A stretch of 39,487 nt of DNA from an uncultured bacterium (GCA_937905825.1 CALCXM010000116.1:1-39487), one strand, 5' to 3'. Counted from the stretch's first letter, positions 15,023 to 24,599 are shown. Made by a program: numbers and translations. Notes: generated from the letters alone by a model not told the origin.

Positions 15023-15051
15023 TTGACGCACCTGGGCATCGCCCCTAAGAT
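15023..15051 (+). promoter_or_regulatory. Sigma70-like promoter for the TPR-rpsT genes
   Basis: TTGACG (15023-15028) and TAAGAT (15046-15051) are separated by exactly 17 bases, matching the -35 at five of six and the -10 at four of six positions. It lies 81 bases upstream of the TPR protein start in the 196-base divergent gap. A matching promoter for def on the other strand was not identified. Confidence 0.5.
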
Positions 15052-15132
15052 TTTCCGCCCGCTCTAAGGAAGCCAGGCTCGCAGGACGCGTGCTTGGTGG
15101 AAGCGTAGTGGGTCGAGACGACCCTCTCATCC

Positions 15133-16464
15133 ATGGACTACTCCAAGCACATTCAGAAAGCCGAGGAAGCTGCCCGGCGCCGCAATTACGACTTCGCCGT
15201 CGAATTGTACCAGCAGCTGCTCGAGCTCGACCCCGACCAGGGGGAAGCCCGCGCAGGACTGCGCCGGGTTTTGAGGACGCGTGCGGAGACCAAGAAGGGT
15301 GGCCGCTTTCTGCGCGCCCTCTCAGGTGCTGGACCCTTGGCCATGGCGAAGACCATGCGCAAGGCGGGCAAGATCGAGGCCTGCCTGAAGTCAGCCGAGC
15401 AGTACCTCGCGAACAATCCGATGGACGTGGACGCCAACCTCTTCTTGGGGGACGCTCTCGAAGCGGGTGAGTACTACAAGTCCGCGGCCGCCGTCTACGA
15501 GTTCATCGCGGAGATCGCTCCCAAGAATCCCGAGGGACTGAAACGCGCTGGCGCGATGATGTACCAGCTCGGTGAACACGCCCACGCTCTCGAATACTAC
15601 GAGCGCGCGCTCGAGGCCGATCCCCGGGATCAAGAAGCGCTCAAGCAACGCAAGAACTTGGCAGCGGAGACGGCCTTGACCACGCGCAACAGCGCGCACG
15701 TCGGCCACAGTCGCGAGCAGATCAAGAACAAGGATCAGGCGCGCTCCTTGGAGCAAGCGGGGCGCATGCACCGCACGGACGACGAGTGGCGCGAAGAGCT
15801 CGCTCGTTTGGAAGAGCGCTTTGCCGACGCGCCGAACGAGCCCGACCTGATGATCGCCATGGCGGACGCGCACGAAAAGCTGCGTGACGCGGAAGCGGCC
15901 TTCGACTTGATCGATCGCGCGTGCCAATACCGACGGGATTCAGTGGAACTGCAAGGGCGCCGCGCCAAGCTCCAGGAGAAGATGCTCAAGAAGCAGATTT
16001 CCCGAGCCGACCGCGCTGGCGACACTCAGAAGGCAAATCAGCTCGAAGCTGAATTGCTCGACATGCAGGTCACGACCCTCAAAGAACAAGTGAGCATGCG
16101 TCCCGGTGACGCGGGCTTGCGCATCAAACTCGGCCAGTACTTCTTTAAGATCGAAGAGTACGACGCGGCCGTCGGCGAGTTCCAAAAAGCGGTGGAAGAC
16201 CCCCGACTCGGTCGGGAAGCGAGCTTTCACCTGGGCGGTGCCTTTCAAAAGAAAGGCTTCGCGGACCTCGCCAAAAAGAACTACGAGCGCGCAATGGAGG
16301 GTAGCTCCGGCTCCGATGAGCGCTCGAAAGAGATCCTATACAACTTAGGGTCGATCGCGGAGGGACAGGGCCAGGTCGACGAGGCCCGGGCGCTCTTCGC
16401 ACGGATTTTTGAAATTGACATCAGCTACCGAGACGTAGCCACCAAAATGGAGCAGTACAAGTAG
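15133..16464 (+). CDS. Tetratricopeptide repeat protein
   Basis: A 443-residue soluble protein made of helical repeats. TPR units can be seen near 4-37 (NYDFAVELYQQLLELDPDQ), 77-110, 111-145, 146-170 (HALEYYERALEADPRDQEAL) and in the last third (about 325-440: EEYDAAVGEFQKAVED, GFADLAKKNYERAMEG, GQVDEARALFARIFEID). A charged coiled-coil-like section (about 170-315) separates the two groups. There is no signal peptide. TPR arrays are protein-binding scaffolds; the partner is unknown. It ends two bases before rpsT, so the two are cotranscribed, which links it to a highly expressed ribosomal gene. Confidence 0.85.
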   Translation: MDYSKHIQKAEEAARRRNYDFAVELYQQLLELDPDQGEARAGLRRVLRTRAETKKGGRFLRALSGAGPLAMAKTMRKAGKIEACLKSAEQYLANNPMDVDANLFLGDALEAGEYYKSAAAVYEFIAEIAPKNPEGLKRAGAMMYQLGEHAHALEYYERALEADPRDQEALKQRKNLAAETALTTRNSAHVGHSREQIKNKDQARSLEQAGRMHRTDDEWREELARLEERFADAPNEPDLMIAMADAHEKLRDAEAAFDLIDRACQYRRDSVELQGRRAKLQEKMLKKQISRADRAGDTQKANQLEAELLDMQVTTLKEQVSMRPGDAGLRIKLGQYFFKIEEYDAAVGEFQKAVEDPRLGREASFHLGGAFQKKGFADLAKKNYERAMEGSSGSDERSKEILYNLGSIAEGQGQVDEARALFARIFEIDISYRDVATKMEQYK

Positions 16465-16466
16465 AC

Positions 16467-16718
16467 ATGCCTAACAACAAGCAAGCAGCCAAACGCCTCA
16501 AGACCGACGAAGAGAAGCGCCAGCGCAACAAGACTCGCAAGAGTGCCATGCGTTCTTCAATGCGTAAGGTCCTCGAAGCGGACAGCAAGGAAGTGGCTGA
16601 GGCCGCAACTCCTCTCGCTGTGAAGAACATCGACAAGGCCGCCAAGCAAAACATCATCCACGGCAACGCCGCTGCTCGCATGAAGAGCCGCTTGGCGAAA
16701 GCTGTCGCAGCCAAGTAG
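16467..16718 (+). CDS. rpsT: 30S ribosomal protein S20
   Basis: An 83-residue, very basic helical protein of the S20 family, an early 16S rRNA-binding protein of the small subunit. Typical features are the N-terminal NNKQAAKRLKTDEEKRQRNKTRKS region, the central AKQNIIHGNAAARMKSRLAKAV segment and a lysine end. Length is normal. The start ATG follows the TPR stop by two bases. A short CCCC/GGGG hairpin without a T-run follows at about 16725-16738; it is not a convincing terminator, so read-through into the next locus is possible. Confidence 0.95.
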   Translation: MPNNKQAAKRLKTDEEKRQRNKTRKSAMRSSMRKVLEADSKEVAEAATPLAVKNIDKAAKQNIIHGNAAARMKSRLAKAVAAK

Positions 16719-16810
16719 CGCCGCTCCCCGCTAGGGGGGAGGAGTCCGGCCCGGATTAGATTGTGTCGGGAAGAAATGTTCTGGGGAGCAATCCCTATTA
16801 CCATGTTCCC

Positions 16811-17908
16811 ATGGCCACCGGACTCACCGAACCCCTGCGGCGTCTGCACCGCAAGCTGACCCTGGCCATTTGGCTGGGTCGGCTCGCACGTCAAGGCGCT
16901 GTCGTTCTTGCCCTAGCGGGAGGTGCGATTCTGGTGGCCCGGGCGGCCTTCGAGGTCAGCCCCGAACGCGCGCTTTGGTTCCTTCTGCCTCTGGCGCTGG
17001 TGCCTTTCAGTGCCTGGAGCGGAGTTCGAGACAAAGTTCCTTCGGAACAGGGCACGGTGGCCTGGCTGGATTTGCGCTCCGGCGCGGCCGGTCACCTGCT
17101 GACGAATTTCGAACTGCGGGACGAGCGTTGGTCGCAGCCCCTGGCTCGCCAACTCGACAGATTGCCCGAACTGCCGCCGATTCGGCTCGGAAGACTGGCG
17201 CAGCCGATCCTGCCAGCACTGGCTTTTGCCATGCTGGCTATTTTCGTGCCTTTGACGCGGGCGGAGCCGGCCACGTCCACGAGCTTCTTCGATTCCGCCA
17301 TCGAGAGCCTCTCGGATCAGCTGAAGACCCTCAACGCGGTTTCGCAGCTAGAAGAGCCCATCGCCAAGGAGCTCCAGCGCCGGGTGGAGGACCTCGCCAA
17401 GAACGTGGACCCCGACAAGCCCGAGGCCATGTTGGAGGCCATCGATTCCTTGCGCATGGATTTGGGCAAGGAAGGCCAGAGCGCCGCGGAGAAAGCCAAA
17501 GAGCTGATCGAGCGCTTCGGCCATGCGGAGAGCCTGGCGGGCAAGCACTCGGGCATCGCTCAAGAGCTGCTGCAGTCCGGACTGCGCCAGATGCTGAAGT
17601 CCAAGCTGCCCGAAGGCCTGTTCGAGGAGCTCGAAGCGCTGGCCCCAGACCTGGCCAAGCAATTCCTAGAGGGCGGCATGAAGCTCCCCGAAGGTTTCGA
17701 GCTGCCGAAGGACCTGGACCCCGAGACCATGGCGGCGCTCAGCAAGTTGTTGCGGGATCAGCTGCGCGAAAACATGGGGGACCTCAGCCTGGCTGGCCTC
17801 GCCGACCTCGCGAAGCTCAAGGAACTCGGGAACCTCACCGATCTGCAGGACTTGATCGACAAGTTCCACAAGCACACCGAAGACTGTCAAAAGCCCGGCG
17901 GCACCTGA
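16811..17908 (+). CDS. DUF4175-like membrane protein
   Basis: A 365-residue protein, taking the ATG at 16811; a GTG at 16763 would add 16 residues without family look. The N-terminal third has hydrophobic segments at about 27-45, 53-70 and 133-152 with a soluble stretch in between, as in the N-terminus of the much longer DUF4175 proteins found next to MoxR genes. The remainder (about 165-365) is a long charged helical region (EELEALAPDLAKQFLEGGMKLPEG, LADLAKLKELGNLTDL) predicted to form coiled coils outside the membrane. Family assignment is tentative; it may be an unnamed vWA-cluster membrane protein. It heads the MoxR locus. Confidence 0.6.
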   Translation: MATGLTEPLRRLHRKLTLAIWLGRLARQGAVVLALAGGAILVARAAFEVSPERALWFLLPLALVPFSAWSGVRDKVPSEQGTVAWLDLRSGAAGHLLTNFELRDERWSQPLARQLDRLPELPPIRLGRLAQPILPALAFAMLAIFVPLTRAEPATSTSFFDSAIESLSDQLKTLNAVSQLEEPIAKELQRRVEDLAKNVDPDKPEAMLEAIDSLRMDLGKEGQSAAEKAKELIERFGHAESLAGKHSGIAQELLQSGLRQMLKSKLPEGLFEELEALAPDLAKQFLEGGMKLPEGFELPKDLDPETMAALSKLLRDQLRENMGDLSLAGLADLAKLKELGNLTDLQDLIDKFHKHTEDCQKPGGT

Positions 17909-17920
17909 AGCGGCGGGGGA

Positions 17921-18241
17921 ATGGAAGCCATCGTGAATGGCTTGCTCGCAGCAGGAACCGGCACCCGTGGGGGTGGCGCAACCCGCCGAATCTGGGGAGA
18001 CGAGAGCCAAGTGGACGGCAAGTTCAAGTCGCGCCTGCTTGCGCCCGCTCGCCTGCCGGACATGGAGAACTCCGCCGTGCTCGGACTCGAGGACGACGTG
18101 CCGGAGATCGCCCCCATCGGCGAATCCGGCGGCTTGGTGGATGTCGAGGGGGCCACGGGCGAAACCGCCTGGCGCCGTCGACTTTCCCCGCGGCACCGGG
18201 AGGCCGTCCAAGAATTCTTCTCCCACAAGCAAGGTGATTGA
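17921..18241 (+). CDS. Small protein of the MoxR locus, in frame after a TGA
   Basis: A 106-residue soluble protein. The N-terminal half is Gly/Ala/Arg-rich and the C-terminal part ends in TAWRRRLSPRHREAVQEFF, an arrangement I associate with the C-terminal tail of proteins in planctomycete MoxR/vWA clusters. It is in the same reading frame as the preceding gene, separated from its TGA stop by only 12 bases (purine-rich, which could act as a ribosome site). It is therefore either a separate small cistron or the C-terminal end of one protein interrupted by a stop. No function is assigned. Confidence 0.55.
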   Translation: MEAIVNGLLAAGTGTRGGGATRRIWGDESQVDGKFKSRLLAPARLPDMENSAVLGLEDDVPEIAPIGESGGLVDVEGATGETAWRRRLSPRHREAVQEFFSHKQGD

Positions 18242-18274
18242 ACACCCAGCGTTACGGCGCGAGGCAAATTCCGA

Positions 18275-19318
18275 ATGAGCGACACGAAGGAAACGGGACT
18301 GCTATCGCCGGAAGAGGCTAAGCACGGGAAACGGTTGGCGGATGAGATTCTGGGTGGCTTGGATCGAGCGATCCTCGGGCAAAAGACGCTGACTCGTTTG
18401 ATGGTCACCGCCTTGCTGGCGCGTGGGCACGTGTTGCTCGAAGGCCTGCCGGGTTTGGGCAAGACGGAGCTGGTCAAAGCCTTGTCCAAGCTCTTGGGGC
18501 TGAAGTTCACGCGCCTGCAGTTCACGCCCGACCTCTTGCCTGGTGACGTGACCGGCGGTCACATCCTCGAGGAGAACGAGAAGGGCCGGCAGCTCGTGTT
18601 TCACGAAGGGCCGGTCTTCACGAACCTCTTGCTCGCCGACGAGATCAACCGCGCTTCCCCCAAGACGCAGTCCGCGCTCTTGGAAGCGATGCAAGAAAAA
18701 CACGTCACTGTGATCGGCGAGACGCGCCACTTGGACGTTCCCTTCTGCGTGTTGGCGACCCAAAACCCGATCGAGTTGGAAGGCACCTATCCCTTGCCGG
18801 AAGCTCAATTGGACCGCTTCCTGTTCAAGCTGAATGTGCAGCGCCTGGATCGCAAGACCTTGGAGAGAATCCTCACGGAACGGCGTGGTGGGACACCGCC
18901 GGAGTTGGAGGAAGTGACCGACCGCGCGGGTCTGCGCGAGCTCTTCGATTTGGTGGACCGCGTGTTTCTGCCCTCGGCGGTCACCGCGTACATCGCGCGC
19001 TTGGTGGATGGCACGCACCCCGATTCCGATCTCGCTCCGGAAGCGGTCCGCCAGTACGTGCGCTTCGGCGCCTCGCCCCGGGCGGCGATCGCGATCGCGG
19101 AATCGGCGCGCGCCCACGCGTTGCTGGCGGGCAAGCCTGGCGTTGGTTTCGAAGACGTGCACGCGGTGGCCAGCGCCGCCATGGCTCACCGCTTGACCTT
19201 GGATTTCTCCGCACGCTTGGACGGCATGGACGGCCCGGCGGTCGTCAGTGAAGTCATGAAGCACGTGGGTGAACTCGCGGAACAGCTCCCAAACGAAGTC
19301 GACGACGTTGTTGCTTAG
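18275..19318 (+). CDS. MoxR-family AAA+ ATPase
   Basis: A 347-residue MoxR ATPase. Walker A is GLPGLGKT (57-64), Walker B LLLADEINRA (118-127), sensor 1 ATQNP (161-165), and the LPEAQLDRF segment with Arg181 follows; the C-terminal lid contains PSAVTAYIARLV and SPRAAIAIAESARAHALL. MoxR proteins act as chaperone-like ATPases that insert metals or assemble complexes, working with vWA and DUF58 proteins, as found further along this locus. The ATG at 18275 is 33 bases after the preceding small gene. Length and motifs are complete. Confidence 0.96.
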   Translation: MSDTKETGLLSPEEAKHGKRLADEILGGLDRAILGQKTLTRLMVTALLARGHVLLEGLPGLGKTELVKALSKLLGLKFTRLQFTPDLLPGDVTGGHILEENEKGRQLVFHEGPVFTNLLLADEINRASPKTQSALLEAMQEKHVTVIGETRHLDVPFCVLATQNPIELEGTYPLPEAQLDRFLFKLNVQRLDRKTLERILTERRGGTPPELEEVTDRAGLRELFDLVDRVFLPSAVTAYIARLVDGTHPDSDLAPEAVRQYVRFGASPRAAIAIAESARAHALLAGKPGVGFEDVHAVASAAMAHRLTLDFSARLDGMDGPAVVSEVMKHVGELAEQLPNEVDDVVA

Positions 19319-19325
19319 GCTATCT

Positions 19326-21251
19326 ATGCTCGCGAAATTCACGCGCACCGCACTCGCCACTTGGTTCGCTCTTGCAGTGCTCGGGGCCGGTGCTGTTCAG
19401 GCACAAAGCAATGGGCTCGATCAAGTGGTGGCCCGGGCACGGACGATCTCGGTGCCTGCTGCGAGGGCATCACAGGTGGAGCGGGACGTCTCAGGTGTCC
19501 TCTGTCGGACGACCTACAATTGGCCGAGCGCGCTGCATCGCGGGTACTTCCCTGTTCGTGTTCGCCTCACCAACCAGAACGACGACTCCATTGTTGTCGA
19601 CCTCGAAGCGGAGACCTCTTGGGGAAATGAGGACACGTACACGCGCCGCGTGATGCTGAGTCCCGGGCAGGAAGCCGAGTTCGAGATGTTGCTGCGCGCC
19701 CGTGAAATCGGGATGAACGCCTACCGACTCAAGGTGGAAGCCGACGGCGAGGACATCACCATGGGCGGTTGCGGCCCGAGCCAGATGGGAAGCCGTTGGG
19801 GCGGCGGGCAGAACGTGATGATCGTCACAGCCCAGGAGCTCAGCACGGTAAAGGAGGAGACGCTCACCAAGGAGTGGGTCCAGCTCGACAAAGACACCGA
19901 GTGGTCCAGCCTGGGGGATCGCCTGATGGTCTCGACACGGACCTTTGACCAGCTGTCCACCTCATGGCAGGCCTACACGAGTTTGGACACGGTGATCCTC
20001 GACCTGGGAGTTGATGCGCTTCCGAGTGTTTCCGTGCTGAAAGCCCTCGCCGCCTGGTGTCGAGCGGGCGGGACTCTGGTCGTGCTGGGTGTGCCCGCGG
20101 AGTCCATTGCCGGATTCCCCGGACTCGGGGCTGCAGTGCGAGAACGCTTCGAACAGTTTCCGAAAGCGCAGGGGGCCAGCACGAGCGGCAAATTCCTACC
20201 TGCCCATGAAGAGTTTCGGAACAAGGAGCTGGTGGCCTACCGGGTGGGGTTTGGGACCCTGATCGGATCGCGCCAGACTTTTCAAGCCACCAGCGCCCTG
20301 GAAACAGACGGGCAGGGGTTGTCCCTGGCTTACGTTGCTGCCCGGGCCAACGTGCCGGAAGCTTGGTCGAGGCAGTCGCGCACAGGACGCTCGACGCAAG
20401 AGTCGATCGAACGGACTCTCGAGCAGTTCGCGGACCTGCCTTTGCGCACGTTGATGGTTTTCATGGTGCTCTTCGCCTTGCTCTTGGGGCCGGTCAATTT
20501 CATGTGGGTCAAACGCAAGAAGAACCCGATGCTGCTGCTCGCTAGCGTGCCCGTCATCGCCCTGGTGTCTTCTGTTGTGCTCTTGGTCTACGGGGTGCTC
20601 GCTGAAGGCCTCGACATCCGTTCGGTCACGCGCAGTTGGGCTGTCTTGGATCAAGGCGCGCAAACGGCCACTTGCACCGAAGTCCGGCGCGTGTTCGCTG
20701 GCAGCTCCCCGGGCGAGGGTCTACGCCCACAGGTCGGAACGCTCGTCATGCCTGAGGCCCGAAAGTGGCGTGGAACCCATCAGTCGACCAGCCTGTTCCT
20801 GTCCGATGCCACGGAAGGTCTCGTCTTGAGTGGAGATTACTTTCCCGTTCGGAGTCCGTTTGCGCAGATGATCGTCAGCGATCGGACCTCGCGCTTGCGT
20901 TTGGATGCGAAGCGGGTTGGCGAAGAAGTGGAGGTCACGAACGCCCTGGGCAGCGAGATCAGTGGGCTGTTGCTGCGTGGGTCGAACGGCGAGTACCACG
21001 CCTTGAAAGGCAGTCTAGGACCAGGGGAGAGTGCGTTGCTCGTCCCCACGGGTGGGCAGGATCAGGTGCAGGCTTGGTCGAGCGACCTCACGCACTACGG
21101 GGAGCAGGACGGTCGAGGCTTGATGCTTGGGACCTACATCGTATTGCTTGAAGAGGCCACACTGGCAGACGATTGCGGCGTCGAGATGGACGAAGTGGAC
21201 GGACGACACGTGCTGATGGGAATCCTAGACACTGCCGAAGGGGCCTTCTGA
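19326..21251 (+). CDS. Exported membrane protein of the MoxR/ABC locus (GldG/GATase-like)
   Basis: A 641-residue protein, taking the ATG at 19326 that gives a clean signal peptide (cut near VQA26); an upstream start would overlap the MoxR gene. A beta-rich extracytoplasmic domain (about 50-145) is followed by a Rossmann-like region (about 160-300, with DTVILDLGVDALP and GGTLVVLG), similar to the class I glutamine amidotransferase-like domains of planctomycete membrane clusters. Two membrane segments lie at about 372-395 and 402-425, joined by a basic turn, and a second soluble domain follows. It sits directly before an ABC ATPase and permease, as GldG-like auxiliary proteins do. No catalytic triad is seen. 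Confidence 0.65.
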   Translation: MLAKFTRTALATWFALAVLGAGAVQAQSNGLDQVVARARTISVPAARASQVERDVSGVLCRTTYNWPSALHRGYFPVRVRLTNQNDDSIVVDLEAETSWGNEDTYTRRVMLSPGQEAEFEMLLRAREIGMNAYRLKVEADGEDITMGGCGPSQMGSRWGGGQNVMIVTAQELSTVKEETLTKEWVQLDKDTEWSSLGDRLMVSTRTFDQLSTSWQAYTSLDTVILDLGVDALPSVSVLKALAAWCRAGGTLVVLGVPAESIAGFPGLGAAVRERFEQFPKAQGASTSGKFLPAHEEFRNKELVAYRVGFGTLIGSRQTFQATSALETDGQGLSLAYVAARANVPEAWSRQSRTGRSTQESIERTLEQFADLPLRTLMVFMVLFALLLGPVNFMWVKRKKNPMLLLASVPVIALVSSVVLLVYGVLAEGLDIRSVTRSWAVLDQGAQTATCTEVRRVFAGSSPGEGLRPQVGTLVMPEARKWRGTHQSTSLFLSDATEGLVLSGDYFPVRSPFAQMIVSDRTSRLRLDAKRVGEEVEVTNALGSEISGLLLRGSNGEYHALKGSLGPGESALLVPTGGQDQVQAWSSDLTHYGEQDGRGLMLGTYIVLLEEATLADDCGVEMDEVDGRHVLMGILDTAEGAF

Positions 21252-22189
21252 TGACGACTGCTTTGAGTGTGCTCGGGGTGACGAAACGCTTTGGAAAGCT
21301 CCTGGCGGTGGACAACGCCTCCTTTGAAATCAAGCGCGGGGAGATCCTCGGCTTCATCGGTCCCAACGGAGCGGGCAAGACCACGACCATGCGCATCTGC
21401 GCCACCTTGGACATGCCCGACTCGGGGGACGTGCTGATCGACGGTCGTTCGGTGTTGTCGAATCCACGGGAGGTCCGCGAGCGCTTGGGCTTCATGCCCG
21501 ATGCTTACGGCGCCTACGTTCACACGACGATTTCCGAGTACCTGGATTTCTATGCGCGCGCCTATGGCCTGCGCGGACGCAGTCGCACGCGCATGCTCGA
21601 CTACGTGAAGGAGTTCACCGCTCTGCGGCCCTTGCAGGACAAGCTGATCACCGCGCTCTCCAAAGGCATGAAGCAGCGCCTGTGCTTGGCCAAGACGTTG
21701 TTGCACGATCCAGCCATCATGATCTTGGACGAGCCCGCGGCGGGCCTGGACCCCCACGCGCGCATCGAGTTGCGCGAACTGGTCCTGGCCCTGGCGGGCC
21801 TCGGCAAGGCCGTCATGATCTCCTCTCACATCCTGACGGAGCTCTCGCAAGTTTGCTCGACGGTGGCCGTCATCGAAGCGGGCAAAATCTGCGCGACGGG
21901 CACCGTGGATGAAGTCATTCAAATGGCCCAGGCCAAGCACAGCCAAGTGTTTGTGCGCTCTCTTGCCGATCGGGAGAAGGTCCACCGGGCGCTGCTCGAA
22001 GAAGCTGGAGTGACCTCCGTGCGACCGCACAAGAACGGGTTGATGGTCGACTTCGAGGGCGGCGAGGAACGCTTGGCGCGCCTGCTGCAATCTCTGGTCG
22101 AACGCGGCCTGATCCCGATCGAGTTCTCCCCGAATCAAGTGGACCTGGAAGACGTGTTCATGTCCCTGACCAAAGGGCAGATCCAATGA
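21251..22189 (+). CDS. ABC transporter ATP-binding protein
   Basis: A 312-residue ATPase of the ABC-2/GldA type. Walker A is GPNGAGKTT (37-45), the signature is LSKGM (136-140, serine-lysine where LSGGM is usual), Walker B is ILDEP (158-162), and the switch histidine is in SSHIL. The C-terminal extension after about 220 is typical for drug- or polymer-exporting and Gld-type ABC ATPases. The start overlaps the preceding stop by one base (TGATG) and the end overlaps the permease start by four (ATGA), so the genes are tightly coupled. The cargo is unknown. Confidence 0.94.
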   Translation: MTTALSVLGVTKRFGKLLAVDNASFEIKRGEILGFIGPNGAGKTTTMRICATLDMPDSGDVLIDGRSVLSNPREVRERLGFMPDAYGAYVHTTISEYLDFYARAYGLRGRSRTRMLDYVKEFTALRPLQDKLITALSKGMKQRLCLAKTLLHDPAIMILDEPAAGLDPHARIELRELVLALAGLGKAVMISSHILTELSQVCSTVAVIEAGKICATGTVDEVIQMAQAKHSQVFVRSLADREKVHRALLEEAGVTSVRPHKNGLMVDFEGGEERLARLLQSLVERGLIPIEFSPNQVDLEDVFMSLTKGQIQ

Positions 22190-23754
22190 GCGAGATCGAA
22201 GCAGACGGCGTGCAGGGCAACGAGGTCGAGCAAGCTCCTCTGATGGAACGCTTGTCCGATCGGCTGAGCCCCATTCTGGTGAAGGAAGTGCGGCAGGCCA
22301 TGCGCGGCAAGTACTTCAAGATCACCTTCTGGATCACCCTGATCATGGCGACTCTCGTGGGCCTTGGTGTTTGTTTGGAGGGAGTGTCCGGTAGTCATGT
22401 AGACGAAAATCTCGGCCGCGGATTCTTCATCGCGCAGTTCGCTTGCCTGATCGTGGCCACCCATGTGCTTGTGCCCTTCTCCACTTTCCTTTCCATGGGG
22501 GGCGAGTGGGATGAGAACACCTGGGACCTCTTGGTGCTGTCCAATTTGAAGCCGCGCCAGATCGTCCTTGGCAAGGTCTTGTCCGGTGGCGTGCAAGCAC
22601 TGCTCTACTACTGCGCGTTCGGACCCTTTCTGGTGTTCGCGTTCCTCTTGCACGGAATCGACCTGGGGGTACTGTTCACCTCGCTGGTGGTCTCCTTCAT
22701 CGTGTCCTTGCTGCTGTCTTGCTTGGCCGTTGCCATGAGTTGCTTTGGCCAGGGGAAGTTCACCCGCGTGCTCTTGATGGTGTTGCTCACGGCCGCCCTC
22801 GTTTGGACAGCCTTCGGCACGGGGGTCTGGGGCGCGGGGATGATGTTCCGCCCGGGGATGCTCCACGACACCGAGATGCTGGAGGCGATCGGTGCTGGAC
22901 TGACCATTGGCACCGCGATCGCCGCCTACTTCTTCGCGGCGGCCTGTTCGCGCTTGGCGCACCCGGAGGAGAACCGTTCCACGGGGTTGCGCGCGATGTC
23001 CTTGTTGGTCGTGCTCTCGGGCCTGGCTTGGATGAGTTGGGTCCTGGGTTCACGCGGTAGGAACGAGGAGCTCTTGTTCGGCGCGTGCATGTCGATCACC
23101 TTCCTGTTTGTGACCTCCATCTTCTACTCGACCGAGCAAGGACGCCTGGGCTTGCGGGTGGCGGTCACCCTGCCCAAGAACCGGCTGCTGGGCTGGCTCG
23201 CCTTGCCCATGTTGCCCGGTGGCATGCGCGGCCTGATCTTCTACACCCTGTCGAGCCTGATGGTTTTCTGTTGGATGATCCTGCATCCCTTGCTCGCCAC
23301 AGGAAGTCTGCCATTCCGCAACGGACAGGTTTGGATTCCGTTGATGATGATGGGAACGGGCTTCATCTACCTGGGCTTTCCAGGAGGACTGCTCAGCCGC
23401 TACTTGAGTGAGAATTGGGGACGCATGACCGCGCGCATCGGGGTCGTCGCCTTGTTCATCGCATCGATCTTCCTGCCCGCAGTCCTCGGCTACCTGATCG
23501 ATCTGCGTAGCTGGGCGGTTTGGGAGCACCCCCTCAACCTCTTCATGAACTTCGAGTACCTCTGGGACAATGACCTGGAGTTCGGCGCTGGGGTGATCCT
23601 CATGTTGGTGCTGCTGGCAATCACCGTGCTGATCAACGGGCCGCGCACGTTGGCCATGGTCAAGGAGCACAAGAAGGCCTTGGCCCACAGGCGTTGGGTC
23701 CTTCAGCAACAAGCGGCCCGTGACGCGGCCCGTCAACAACCTGAAGCCCAGTGA
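22186..23754 (+). CDS. ABC-2 type transporter permease
   Basis: A 522-residue integral membrane protein with about twelve hydrophobic segments. The N-terminal cytoplasmic part contains SPILVKEVRQAMRGKYFKIT before the first membrane helix, a hallmark of ABC-2 permeases of this kind. A GGEWDENTWDLLVLSNLKPRQI loop follows the second helix, again typical. The C-terminus is basic and glutamine-rich. It pairs with the ATPase before it (four-base overlap) and overlaps the DUF58 gene start by four bases. Fused or doubled permease domains are possible given the length. Confidence 0.9.
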   Translation: MSEIEADGVQGNEVEQAPLMERLSDRLSPILVKEVRQAMRGKYFKITFWITLIMATLVGLGVCLEGVSGSHVDENLGRGFFIAQFACLIVATHVLVPFSTFLSMGGEWDENTWDLLVLSNLKPRQIVLGKVLSGGVQALLYYCAFGPFLVFAFLLHGIDLGVLFTSLVVSFIVSLLLSCLAVAMSCFGQGKFTRVLLMVLLTAALVWTAFGTGVWGAGMMFRPGMLHDTEMLEAIGAGLTIGTAIAAYFFAAACSRLAHPEENRSTGLRAMSLLVVLSGLAWMSWVLGSRGRNEELLFGACMSITFLFVTSIFYSTEQGRLGLRVAVTLPKNRLLGWLALPMLPGGMRGLIFYTLSSLMVFCWMILHPLLATGSLPFRNGQVWIPLMMMGTGFIYLGFPGGLLSRYLSENWGRMTARIGVVALFIASIFLPAVLGYLIDLRSWAVWEHPLNLFMNFEYLWDNDLEFGAGVILMLVLLAITVLINGPRTLAMVKEHKKALAHRRWVLQQQAARDAARQQPEAQ

Positions 23755-24599
23755 CCGTCCCGAGTCCCGCTGCCGCACGTGCTTCCCAAGCTTGGAAACT
23801 GGCCTGGACTCCCGTTCAGCCCCAGGGCAAGGCGGGAGAGCAATTGAGCAGCGGCACGGGCTCTTCCCTAGAGTTTCAAGACCGGCGCAGCTACCACGCG
23901 GGGGACGACGTGCGTCACTTGGACTGGCGCGCCTTTGCGCGCACCGGTGACCTGACCGTCAAGCTCTATCGCGAAGAGCTGCTCCCGCGCTTGGACCTCT
24001 TGCTCGACACCTCCGCCTCCATGGGCGTCAGTGAAGAGAAGGCGCAACTGGCTGTGGACCTGGCGGTTTTCCTGGCACTCATCGCTCGCCGCCAAGGCTT
24101 CTCCGTACGCGTGATCGGAGTCGGAGATGAAGCCACGCGGCTCGACCTCGATCGCATGATGGTGAATGGTGTCGAGTTCGACGGCCGGCGTCCCCTGCCC
24201 GAAAGCTTGCAGTTCGCCCGCGCCCATCTGCGCCCGGGAACCCTGCGCCTGATGGTCAGCGATTTCCTCTGCCCCTACGACGCCCGCGAGTTGGTGCGCG
24301 GCCTGGCCCAACGGGCAGGCGGCCTCGGAATGTTCCAAGTGCTCGCGCAACAAGACGTGGCCCCGGTGGTCGGCAGTGCCCTGCGCATGGAAGACGCGGA
24401 GACCGGCGGCGTGCGCGACATGGTGCTCGACGCGGAAACTGTCGACGCCTACCTCGGCCGACTGCGCCGCTTGAAGTCTGGCCTCGACAGCGAATGCCGC
24501 CGCGCCGGTGCCCGCTTCGCCAGCCTCGAAGCCAACACGGACCTCGACGCCATCTGCCGCAAGAACCTAGCCCGTACCCAGTGGATTGAACCGGGATAG
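23751..24599 (+). CDS. DUF58 protein (vWA-like, MoxR partner)
   Basis: A 282-residue protein with the DUF58 core: YHAGDDVRHLDWRAFARTG (48-66) followed by a vWA-like domain with the MIDAS-type DTSASM (86-91). There is no membrane segment, unlike some longer DUF58 proteins. DUF58 proteins are standard partners of MoxR ATPases. The start is GTG at 23751, overlapping the permease stop by four bases (GTGA). It is the last plus-strand gene of the locus and converges with the vWA membrane proteins 45 bases further on. Confidence 0.92.
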   Translation: MTVPSPAAARASQAWKLAWTPVQPQGKAGEQLSSGTGSSLEFQDRRSYHAGDDVRHLDWRAFARTGDLTVKLYREELLPRLDLLLDTSASMGVSEEKAQLAVDLAVFLALIARRQGFSVRVIGVGDEATRLDLDRMMVNGVEFDGRRPLPESLQFARAHLRPGTLRLMVSDFLCPYDARELVRGLAQRAGGLGMFQVLAQQDVAPVVGSALRMEDAETGGVRDMVLDAETVDAYLGRLRRLKSGLDSECRRAGARFASLEANTDLDAICRKNLARTQWIEPG

